Shown here piece after piece: positions 10,441-18,527 of a stretch of DNA of 64,000 nucleotides. A model generated the notes under the pieces. The model was not told the DNA's origin. It saw only the letters and a list, made by a program, of their open reading frames with translations, and did no database searches. This DNA comes from an uncultured Bacteroidales bacterium (GTDB lineage Bacteria; Bacteroidota; Bacteroidia; Bacteroidales; UBA932), in the NCBI GenBank assembly GCA_944326245.1, contig CALVDF010000010.1:1-64000 (forward strand), given 5' to 3'. Position 1 is the stretch's first letter. Each line of letters opens with the position of its first letter. The translations under genes and the position numbers were made by a program.

Positions 10441-12027
10441 TTACAGTGCCACAATCAGTGAAAGATTAATGCCTGTATATGCCGGAGTTATACGGCATAC
10501 ACCGCCTGAACAGAGGTAGCCTTCCTTGAAACGTCCAAAGTTCAGAGCAGCCCTTACCTTTGAGTATGAATAGCTTACGCTTCCGTTGATATAGTGGGTC
10601 TTCGTATCACCGTAGTTCCACATGTCCTGCACAGACACACTCCATCTGGGGGCAAAACTGTATTCCAGCAAAGCTGCTGCCCAGTTCTTGTGATCCTGCT
10701 TGGTGAACAGGTGCTGAAGCTCAAGCCTGAGGGAATTCTTCCTGTCGAACTTGTAGGTCATGTCGGCCACCACTGTATGGGACTTCCATATGGATGACGG
10801 ATCATCAGATGAAGGAGCGTGGTTGTAAGTCTGCCATGTATAGAAAAGTATCAGCTTGAAATCGCTGCCGAACCACCTCTCGACATCCACTGTAAGATCC
10901 CTGAACAGCAGCTTGTTGTTCACTTCGCCTGTAACATAGTTAGTGATATCACCGTAGTAAGTAGAGAAGTTGGCATGTACCTTCATGCCTTTCTTGCCGC
11001 CCATGACCGAACCTCTGCGGAAGTTGTAGTAAAGGTCCGCCTGACCGCCCATCTCATCGGACTGTGTCGTGTACGGATTAAGTGTCGCCAGTGAATATGT
11101 ATGCTGCTGAGTAAGTGCGGGCACATAGTTGATATAGGTACATATGTCATTGCTGTTACGCGAGCCTTGCAGGAAAGGATTGTGCAGCTTGCGGAATGTT
11201 ACAAGACCTCCGAACCCATAACCGGTATAGCCAAAATCAACTTGAATGGCCTGACTCCTGGTTGTATCCATCATATTGTACATTCCCGGATCACTTCTGC
11301 GGCTCATATACTCCCCGCTCAGACGAAAACCGCCATAGCCTAAGGCCGTACGTACAGAATAACCTGGTGTATGAGCTTTTACTGAAGGATTGGAAGACTG
11401 GCCTACAGGCTCATACTTATCCAATACGCTTCCTTCAATTGTCCAATCGAAGTTCTCCCACTGCGCTGCACGGGAAACCGACAACGATACATCTACCCCG
11501 GACACGAAATTGGAAGTATACTCTCTTATGTCACGGATACGTCCATATATTCCTCTGATTGTAAGAAAATCTCCGAATGTATAGCCGACTTTCACTCCCT
11601 GTATTGCACTGTTGATTCCAAGCGTTCTGTCTTCATATGTACGGAAAAGCAGACCGTTTCCGAACTGTTCGTATATACTGCCAAGGCGTATGTCCCATCC
11701 GCCGGCATTATACCCTGCGTAGATATCATATCTGGTAAACATCTCCGCCTGCAACCCCATTCCGGAAAAATATCCCAACAGGGGAGGATAATAACCTTCC
11801 AGCTGCATTCCGGCATAGAAACCCTTCCAGGAATAATCCATCTTCAGATAGTTGTTGGATCCCATCCTGCCGTCGGGCGCTATGGCCCCAGCCTTCTCGT
11901 CGTTGAAATAGTAGGTAGTATTTGTCTCCAGGCCCGCAGAAAAGTTACCCTTGTCCTCATTCTGGGCAAAGGCAACTATTCCCATAAGGGCCAGAAGAGC
12001 TACCGCCAAAGTACATCTTCTGAGCAT
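10441..12027 (-). CDS. Outer-membrane beta-barrel protein, DUF6029-like
   Basis: Predicted outer-membrane protein of 528 aa with an N-terminal signal peptide (hydrophobic core then AFAQ). The rest is rich in alternating aromatic and glycine strands such as YYPPLLGYFSGMG and GYGGFRLSGEYM, ending in a final hydrophobic strand, as in a large beta-barrel. From memory it resembles the Bacteroidetes family DUF6029, whose function is unknown. It is the last gene of a thiol-redox operon (DsbD, Omp28-like, TlpA-like), with 3 bases between it and the TlpA-like gene. A role in handling or exporting substrates of that redox system is inference only. Confidence 0.7.
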   Translation of the reverse strand: MLRRCTLAVALLALMGIVAFAQNEDKGNFSAGLETNTTYYFNDEKAGAIAPDGRMGSNNYLKMDYSWKGFYAGMQLEGYYPPLLGYFSGMGLQAEMFTRYDIYAGYNAGGWDIRLGSIYEQFGNGLLFRTYEDRTLGINSAIQGVKVGYTFGDFLTIRGIYGRIRDIREYTSNFVSGVDVSLSVSRAAQWENFDWTIEGSVLDKYEPVGQSSNPSVKAHTPGYSVRTALGYGGFRLSGEYMSRRSDPGMYNMMDTTRSQAIQVDFGYTGYGFGGLVTFRKLHNPFLQGSRNSNDICTYINYVPALTQQHTYSLATLNPYTTQSDEMGGQADLYYNFRRGSVMGGKKGMKVHANFSTYYGDITNYVTGEVNNKLLFRDLTVDVERWFGSDFKLILFYTWQTYNHAPSSDDPSSIWKSHTVVADMTYKFDRKNSLRLELQHLFTKQDHKNWAAALLEYSFAPRWSVSVQDMWNYGDTKTHYINGSVSYSYSKVRAALNFGRFKEGYLCSGGVCRITPAYTGINLSLIVAL

Positions 12028-12030
12028 AAA

Positions 12031-12516
12031 TTACTGCAACTTTAGTATTTGATCAAAAAGTTCCTCTTCACTTCCAGGGGTATAACCTGTATGGGTATAT
12101 ACCACATTGCCGTTTTTGTCCAGGACAAACACTGTAGGCTGGGTCTGCACGTTCATGGCACGCTTGAGATCCCCGTTCTCGTCCAAAAGGATGGTAAAAT
12201 CTGTCCAGCCACGACCATTGACCATAGGCTTTACTTTTGCACTCGAGCGGGAATCATCCGTGGACACTGCAACAACCTTGAACTGAGCCTCCTCAATCCA
12301 GTCAGGATAAGCATCATTCACAGCTCCAAGCTCTTGTAGGCAAGGCTTGCATGTGGTATACCAAAAAGAAAGGATAACTGGTACACCTTCATCAAGAATA
12401 GACAGGGAACTAACAGGATTGCCGTCTATATCTTTAATTTCCACTGCAGGTAAAGCTTTCTGTGCCCACGATACAAATGAAATCAGACTTAGGGCAAGTA
12501 TTAATATATGTTTCAT
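12031..12516 (-). CDS. TlpA-like periplasmic thioredoxin
   Basis: Secreted thiol oxidoreductase of 161 aa. It has a signal peptide ending near VSWAQ, then a thioredoxin fold with the redox motif TTCKPCLQ (CKPC, about residues 56-59) and the cis-proline loop TQPTVFVLD. It lies between an Omp28-like lipoprotein and the outer-membrane barrel, downstream of dsbD, which would supply electrons from the cytoplasm. Partners are probably cell-envelope proteins with reducible disulfides; cytochrome maturation is another family role, but no ccm/ccs genes are nearby. Confidence 0.88.
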   Translation of the reverse strand: MKHILILALSLISFVSWAQKALPAVEIKDIDGNPVSSLSILDEGVPVILSFWYTTCKPCLQELGAVNDAYPDWIEEAQFKVVAVSTDDSRSSAKVKPMVNGRGWTDFTILLDENGDLKRAMNVQTQPTVFVLDKNGNVVYTHTGYTPGSEEELFDQILKLQ

Positions 12517-12526
12517 CCTCTATACT

Positions 12527-13948
12527 CTATTTTTCGTACTCAAATACTATGAATGAATTCACCGGTATGTCTACAACGTTGTCAACGATTGTTCCGAAGT
12601 CATGACCGCTGATTATAGGGCTGGAGTATGAACCAGGCCTGTAAACAACCACCAGAACATGAAGGTTGTCGTTATTCTCCACGTAAGAAGGTATTGCACA
12701 AGTATATGTAAGCTCAGTAACATTATTGGCGCTCAACGATACAGGCTCACCCCACATCTCTGTCATCTCTTCCCTGATTATGTCATTGTTCTCGTAATCG
12801 CTTCCACCTGCACAACCGGGGAAAGTAAGCTTGTCTTCAAGGAGGAACACACTTACCTTATACTCGGCTGATTCTGTAGATGCAATACCGACAAGCACTT
12901 CAACATTGTTTCCATTGATACTTACTGATCCTGCAACTCCAGTATGGGCCGGAAGTTCCTCTACGGCCTCGTTGCTAAGACTTACGAATGTGCTGGCGTA
13001 AGCAGCGCCTTCAATCAAGCTATAATTGTTCCATATCATGGTCGGAATAAAACCTTGTATGATTCCGTCATAATACAATTCCTCATAATATGTATCGCCT
13101 CCTTCCCACTCAGCAAGACCACCACCCTTGGATTTGGACATATATGTACCTATTTCTATACGGTTGGGAACCTCCTCCATCGCCTCATGGATGTATTCAC
13201 TTGCAGAGTAACAAGGTCCGCACCATGTTGCCGAGAATTTCGCAAGATATGACCTTCTGTAGAACTGACGCGTAAAATCTGCGACAAGCTCACCCATCTG
13301 AGATACGGTAAAATAGGACGAAATATCGCCGGCACCTCTTACTTCAATAATGCCATCACGGATTTCTCCGTCATTGGCAGCAACTGAGACATTTACTGTA
13401 TAAGTTTTAAACTTTGAATATGTAGTATTGTCTGACAGCAGAACAGAATCTTTGGCAATCTCTCCGACAGTTATCCAGTCCACTGCAGAAACTACCTCGA
13501 CATCTACATTACTATTGAATACGAATGAAATCTCAGACTCACTACTGGGAACAGCCACAGACTCTGACGCAAGCACCATACCGGGGGTAACATCCTGCAC
13601 CACATAATATTCGGTCGGGGTATCGCCTTCATTGATACGGAACGAAGCCACCTTCTCTGTCAATTCAGGATTAGCTTCAAGAACAGTGATGGTAAATGTA
13701 GCCTGACCTGCCACACCGGAGAGTGGCTGCACTGTAAACCATGTATTGGCGTTGCTGACTTTCCAGTCTGATTTCATGTCCAGAGTTACTTCAACGACAG
13801 CGTTGGCCTCGTTTGGAAGCATGATGGTAGAACCTGTGATGGCGGGCTTGTCCGGTCCATCCGGACCCGGTTCTACGCAGGAAGATACGGCAACTGTCAT
13901 GCCCAGGAGGCATACAGAAGCAAAAATCAGTTCTTTAATCTTTCTCAT
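12527..13948 (-). CDS. Omp28-like lipoprotein with BACON and thioredoxin-like domains
   Basis: Surface or periplasmic lipoprotein of 473 aa. The lipobox VSSC at about residue 24 follows a hydrophobic signal. A BACON-type beta-sandwich region (SDWKVSNANTWF) is followed by a second similar module and then a thioredoxin-like domain with ATWCGPCYSASEY (WCGPC). The C-terminal part resembles Omp28-related proteins of Bacteroidetes. Lying between dsbD and a TlpA-like gene, it is a likely client or relay of the DsbD electron pathway at the outer membrane. Whether its WCGPC is a reductase or an oxidase cannot be told from sequence. Confidence 0.8.
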   Translation of the reverse strand: MRKIKELIFASVCLLGMTVAVSSCVEPGPDGPDKPAITGSTIMLPNEANAVVEVTLDMKSDWKVSNANTWFTVQPLSGVAGQATFTITVLEANPELTEKVASFRINEGDTPTEYYVVQDVTPGMVLASESVAVPSSESEISFVFNSNVDVEVVSAVDWITVGEIAKDSVLLSDNTTYSKFKTYTVNVSVAANDGEIRDGIIEVRGAGDISSYFTVSQMGELVADFTRQFYRRSYLAKFSATWCGPCYSASEYIHEAMEEVPNRIEIGTYMSKSKGGGLAEWEGGDTYYEELYYDGIIQGFIPTMIWNNYSLIEGAAYASTFVSLSNEAVEELPAHTGVAGSVSINGNNVEVLVGIASTESAEYKVSVFLLEDKLTFPGCAGGSDYENNDIIREEMTEMWGEPVSLSANNVTELTYTCAIPSYVENNDNLHVLVVVYRPGSYSSPIISGHDFGTIVDNVVDIPVNSFIVFEYEK

Positions 13949-13977
13949 GATAAATTGATTTTAGAATTTGTTTTGGA

Positions 13978-15963
13978 TTATTCGTTATTGTTGTAATTTT
14001 CAAGACCGCCTTTCAGAAAACGGACAAATGCATCTATGTCCAGATTGTAGCTTCTTGGCTCAGCCAGCAGCTGACCGCCACGTCCTTCCAGCACATAGCA
14101 CGGCTGGGCATTGACACCGTAGTCGGTATATGCTATGTGTGAATTGATCTTGCCGATGGACTTGAGGGTCCTGTCTCCGGCCACTATCCAGTCGCTTTCG
14201 TCTGCCTCCTTCTTGTCGTCGCAATAGAGGGCCACTATGACATAGTCGTTGCTCAGTATGTCCAGAACCTGAGGGTCGGACCACACGCGGTTCTCCATCT
14301 CACGGCAGTTGACGCATCCGTGCCCCGTAAAATCGATGAACAGGGGCTTGCCTACCTTCTCCGCATACTCCTTCGCTTCGTTCAGCTCGAAAAAGCCCTG
14401 AAGTCCATGAGGCAGATGCAGGAAATCACTGTACTTGGGAGCCTTGTCCATACCGGTCTGCGATACCGCCGATTCGCCGGCACCGGTACTGCGTACAGTT
14501 GCTGTCGTCCCGCCGAGAATGAAATCCTGTGTAGTCATCGGAGGCAGATAACCGGAGAGTGCCTTCAAAGGAGCGCCCCACATTCCGGGAATCATATACA
14601 CTACGAAAGAAAATACCGCGATGACCAGCGTGAGACGTCCCACTCCTATGTGCTTAACCTCATCATCATGGGCAAACCTGATCTTGCCGAGAAGATAGAA
14701 TCCCATCAAGGTAAATACCACAATCCATATTGCCAGATAGACCTCCCTGTCCAGCAGCCCCCAGTGATAAGTCTGGTCTGCAACTGACAGGAACTTGAAG
14801 CCGAATGCGACCTCTACGAAAGCGATAACCACTTTCACACTGTTGAGCCATCCTCCGCTCTTGGGGAGCTTCTTGAGTATTGACGGGAAAAGTGCAAATA
14901 TGGTGAACGGCAACGCAAATGCAACGGAAAATGCAAGCATGGTGACGATAGGCTCCCAGAACTCTCCCTGAGTAGACTTGATAAGCACTCCGCCGACTAT
15001 AGGACCGGTACAGGAGAACGACACCAGAACAAGTGTAAGGGCCAGGAAAAATATACCGCCGAAACCTTTGGTATCAGCCTTGGAATCCGACTTGTTTACG
15101 AGCTTGGAAGGCATGGTGATTTCAAAGGCGCCGAAGAACGAGGCTGCAAATATCATGAACACAATGAAAAATATGATATTGGGCAACCAGTGCGTAGACA
15201 GCCAGTTGAAGATGTCCGCAGTAACGGCGTCACCTCCAACGATCCTGGTTATGAAAATTATGGCTGCAATCGGAAGAGTATAGAGTGCAACAATGAAAAG
15301 ACCGTACATGCCGGCACGCATACGTCCGCGCGCAGGACCTCCCTCACCTTTGAGGAAATATGAGACAGTCATAGGAATCATCGGGAAAACACACGGTGTA
15401 AGCAGAGCCACGAATCCCCAGATTACAGCCTCTATAATCAGAGCCCAAATACTTTTGCCTCCATCTCCCTTGCCTTCAACCGAAGCAGACGACACGGTAA
15501 CGTCATTGTCGGGAATACCTATAACGAACTCCTGGTCAGCCAGCGGCATGCAGTTGTTCTCGTCACAAGTCATCCACTCTACATACACATTCACTACCGC
15601 ATCTTTTTTCCTGAGACGGACATCCTGGTAGAAAGTAACACTATCCTCGAAGTAGCCTACCTCCATCATGTATATGTCATCGTAGTACTTGTACGGTTCC
15701 CTTGATATCTTCATTTCCCCTTCTTTAAGGGCCCTTTTCTGATCGGCGATGTTGAACTCCACAATAGTTGCATTCGGCCCGAAATCAGTCCTGAGCGTAT
15801 CATAGATGTGCCACGTCGAATCTATGGCTGCCGTTACCGATACCCTGTAGAGATCCTTCCCGATCTGCCTTACATCTGTCTTCCAATGCGCATGCTGCTC
15901 CTGGGCCTGAACAGCAAGCACAGACAGCAAAACTGAAAGGAATAATGTCAAAATCCTTTTCAT
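13978..15963 (-). CDS. dsbD: Thiol:disulfide interchange protein DsbD
   Basis: Membrane protein passing electrons from cytoplasmic thioredoxin to the periplasm. All three redox modules are visible in the 661-residue product. After a signal peptide (LAVQAQ) there is an N-terminal domain with a CDENNC pair. The CcdA-like membrane domain, about eight helices, carries its two cysteines in LLTPCVFPM and FSCTGPIVG. The C-terminal thioredoxin domain carries GHGCVNCREM. It is first in an operon with two secreted thioredoxin-fold proteins and an outer-membrane barrel. A promoter lies 60-90 bases upstream. Confidence 0.95.
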   Translation of the reverse strand: MKRILTLFLSVLLSVLAVQAQEQHAHWKTDVRQIGKDLYRVSVTAAIDSTWHIYDTLRTDFGPNATIVEFNIADQKRALKEGEMKISREPYKYYDDIYMMEVGYFEDSVTFYQDVRLRKKDAVVNVYVEWMTCDENNCMPLADQEFVIGIPDNDVTVSSASVEGKGDGGKSIWALIIEAVIWGFVALLTPCVFPMIPMTVSYFLKGEGGPARGRMRAGMYGLFIVALYTLPIAAIIFITRIVGGDAVTADIFNWLSTHWLPNIIFFIVFMIFAASFFGAFEITMPSKLVNKSDSKADTKGFGGIFFLALTLVLVSFSCTGPIVGGVLIKSTQGEFWEPIVTMLAFSVAFALPFTIFALFPSILKKLPKSGGWLNSVKVVIAFVEVAFGFKFLSVADQTYHWGLLDREVYLAIWIVVFTLMGFYLLGKIRFAHDDEVKHIGVGRLTLVIAVFSFVVYMIPGMWGAPLKALSGYLPPMTTQDFILGGTTATVRSTGAGESAVSQTGMDKAPKYSDFLHLPHGLQGFFELNEAKEYAEKVGKPLFIDFTGHGCVNCREMENRVWSDPQVLDILSNDYVIVALYCDDKKEADESDWIVAGDRTLKSIGKINSHIAYTDYGVNAQPCYVLEGRGGQLLAEPRSYNLDIDAFVRFLKGGLENYNNNE

Positions 15964-16021
15964 TTTACACTTTTTCTTTATTTTTACTTTCGGTTTATAA
16001 GTATTATTACATTTAAATTTT

Positions 16022-16054
16022 CAAATGTAAGCATTTTGTCCCGAATTTTGCAAG
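16022..16054 (-). promoter_or_regulatory. Promoter of the dsbD operon
   Basis: The minus strand reads CTTG (16051-16054), 21 bases, TACATTTG (16022-16029), predicting a leader of about 50 bases before dsbD. Confidence 0.65.
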
Positions 16055-16070
16055 ATATTTTGAATATATT

Positions 16071-16119
16071 TAAAAAAATATACAACAGGCCGGCAAATCC
16101 GTACCCGGATCTGCCGGCC
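16071..16119 (-). terminator. Terminator of the BACON lipoprotein gene
   Basis: A long hairpin pairs 16088-16101 with 16106-16119 (GGCCGGCA...TGCCGGCC, one mismatch, 4-base loop). A T run lies 9-10 bases beyond on the minus strand (16072-16078). Confidence 0.75.
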
Positions 16120-16149
16120 CGCACCAAAATCTGCACGTTTCCGTGACCT

Positions 16150-18438
16150 CTATCTGCGCAGGAGAACCCTGTCTTCAGAAGATGTCATATGAAGATTCAT
16201 TGTCAGAGCGGCAGACAAATTCCGTCCACTCTGAATTATATCCTCTATCGGAGAGACTCCGTCTCTTTCCGGTGTAAATTTCTGCCTGCAGGAAGGGCCG
16301 TAGTTGCCGTCAGCATCCACGGCTATACCTATAAGTATGTATTCCTTGTCCCAGTCAAGTATCCACTGTGCACTTTCCCTGTCAACCTGACCGAGTCCCT
16401 TGTCAACAAGGTTGTAGATGACATCCTCCTCGCTGAATACTGCCGGATCTTCACTTCCGTCAGTGTATGAGAATACCGAATAGTAATAATGCGCAGCCGA
16501 GCCAGATACCGTTGCCTTGACGTCCGCATATGCTTTGCCGCGGAATGCGGCATACTTGCCCTGGTCGTAATTGTAGAGTTCGTCCCCGTCATAATACTTG
16601 AGTCCGAGTTCCACTGCTGCATCTGAGACTATGGCCTCCGGAGTAGTGAATTCCTCGAACACAAAGTCTGTAGCATACTCACCGTCAGTCATGTCTATTG
16701 CGACTGCCATCACTTTATACCGGCTGTCCGGCGTAAGTGTCGTCCAGCCGTAAGAGTCATTGCCCCTGACCACTGTATACTGCCAATATTCCAGGGCGCT
16801 GGATACATATCCCATCTCTATCTGATATTCGATATTCTCCTGGAACATCTGGCGTATTTCTTCCTCTGTCATGGCTGCCTCGAAAAGATCCCAGTGATAC
16901 GACACACTTTGGTCCGAAGGAACCACGGTAATGTCCACGCTCCTGGATTTGAGATTGTTTATCTCGAATTCGAATGTACACTGCGAGGGGTCACCGGCAG
17001 AGGATGTCTTGAAATCCACCCTGCTCAGGCCTGTCGTCCAGGCCCCCCCGTCAAATCCGAATGCAATGGCGACATATTCCGTATCAGGATTCAGACCTTC
17101 AAAAATCCTTTCCCTGTCGCCGGTTACCACTTCGGATGCCACGTCATAATAATCCACAATCGCCCACATCAGATATTCGTCATCCCAACCGGCAATAGTC
17201 GCAGCAGGCTGAATGCCTACCCAATAGGGGTCGTCGTTTGTAACAGAAGTGACAAATTTCGCCGATGTGGAAGTAATGTCCGTAACCTCCAGTGTGATTG
17301 TATTGTCAGACTCCAGACCCGGTGCCTGAAATGCCTCCCAGGCTATCTCGGATGTAATGTTGCAATCCTCGTCCCATGCAAATACTCCGATCCAGTAATT
17401 TGACCTGGGCTCCAGTTCTTCTTCGAATTCAAGCCTTCCTTTAACAGAGTAAAGATCATATATCATGTCCGGTGTATAACCCGAGTACTTCCAGTAATTG
17501 AGAAGATACTCCAGATATCCTTCCACTGCATCAGGCATAGCAGCCCCATACAGGTCGTACTCCATCTGGCCGAGAATCAGGTAATAATACTTCACTTCGG
17601 TATCCGAAGGGCTGATGACAATATCTGCCATGGCACCCTTTCCCGTACCGGTATACTTTGTCTCAACAGTTATGTCAAAAGAGACCTCCACACTTTCTAC
17701 GGCCCTGGTGCGTGCCGATGCCCTTGCTATGGGCGTAAGCAGCTCTGAACCGTCCGCCGATACACCGAACACGAAAACGCAATATTCAGTATCAGCCTCC
17801 AGATCGCTGAAAGTATCGTCATACACTCCGGTAATGAGGAATGACGCCAGATAATCCTCAAGGGTTGTGCCATACATATCGGCCATCGACTTGTAATAAT
17901 TCATGGCATCCTCGAAAAGTACGTTGTCATCCTCGAATCCGGCCATACTCTCCATATCTGAAGACAGCACCAGATAAGTCATCGTTCCGTCCGACGGAGT
18001 CACCGACACGTGCATGGAATAGGTGGTAAGACTGTCTATATCTATCTTGAAATAGCTGTTGCCCATCTCGTCCTTTCCTGCCTGCAGAATAGTAAATTCC
18101 AGCGACTGACCTTCATACTCAAGACTTACAGCGGCAGTTCTGGAAGCCTCGTCAGGATTCTCGGCTACCGCAAACGTCACCTCTCCGTATGTACCGGTAA
18201 AGAAATCACTGATCCACTCCGCCTCGGTTTCCGTTATCACTTCCCCGGTTGCCGTAGGGTTATTGATCTCATACTGTATTTTGAAGTTGCCCCCTTCCCA
18301 TGGAACTGCGATATTCCCTTCCGTTACCGCGACAAGCTCCGGCTGCTTGGTCGTCTCTTCCGGCTTCTCGCATGACGTAACGGCCAATGCGAGCGACAGT
18401 ATTGCCAGCACTGTCGAAAATTGGATTTTTTTAATCAT
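16150..18438 (-). CDS. Large BACON lipoprotein with tandem FN3-like repeats
   Basis: Cell-surface lipoprotein of about 762 aa; function unknown. The lipobox AVTSC follows a signal starting MIKKIQF. A BACON-like domain (IAVPWEGGNFKIQYE) comes next, then four or five related modules of about 110 residues. Each opens with a PSD motif (TPSDGTMTY, SPSDTEVKYYY, VPSDQSVSYHW), contains a short Tyr-rich helix, and closes with a strand such as DTEYCVFVFGV or DTEYVAIAFG. The frame is open to 18498, but a predicted promoter occupies that stretch, so the start is the ATG at 18438, or 18450. It may bind glycans or protein; the neighbouring TPR/AraC regulator is a candidate controller. Confidence 0.75.
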   Translation of the reverse strand: MIKKIQFSTVLAILSLALAVTSCEKPEETTKQPELVAVTEGNIAVPWEGGNFKIQYEINNPTATGEVITETEAEWISDFFTGTYGEVTFAVAENPDEASRTAAVSLEYEGQSLEFTILQAGKDEMGNSYFKIDIDSLTTYSMHVSVTPSDGTMTYLVLSSDMESMAGFEDDNVLFEDAMNYYKSMADMYGTTLEDYLASFLITGVYDDTFSDLEADTEYCVFVFGVSADGSELLTPIARASARTRAVESVEVSFDITVETKYTGTGKGAMADIVISPSDTEVKYYYLILGQMEYDLYGAAMPDAVEGYLEYLLNYWKYSGYTPDMIYDLYSVKGRLEFEEELEPRSNYWIGVFAWDEDCNITSEIAWEAFQAPGLESDNTITLEVTDITSTSAKFVTSVTNDDPYWVGIQPAATIAGWDDEYLMWAIVDYYDVASEVVTGDRERIFEGLNPDTEYVAIAFGFDGGAWTTGLSRVDFKTSSAGDPSQCTFEFEINNLKSRSVDITVVPSDQSVSYHWDLFEAAMTEEEIRQMFQENIEYQIEMGYVSSALEYWQYTVVRGNDSYGWTTLTPDSRYKVMAVAIDMTDGEYATDFVFEEFTTPEAIVSDAAVELGLKYYDGDELYNYDQGKYAAFRGKAYADVKATVSGSAAHYYYSVFSYTDGSEDPAVFSEEDVIYNLVDKGLGQVDRESAQWILDWDKEYILIGIAVDADGNYGPSCRQKFTPERDGVSPIEDIIQSGRNLSAALTMNLHMTSSEDRVLLRR

Positions 18439-18469
18439 AGCGTGATACATTTTTGAATGAATTTTGATG

Positions 18470-18500
18470 CTAAAGTATGACAAGGAAGTATCACGCACAA
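18470..18500 (-). promoter_or_regulatory. Predicted promoter of the BACON lipoprotein gene
   Basis: The minus strand reads TTG (18498-18500), 20 bases, TACTTTAG (18470-18477), one base off TAnnTTTG. It overlaps the upstream ATG at 18498 and therefore argues for one of the later starts. Confidence 0.55.
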
Positions 18501-18527
18501 CACATTCTATAACGGCCGGATAAATTT

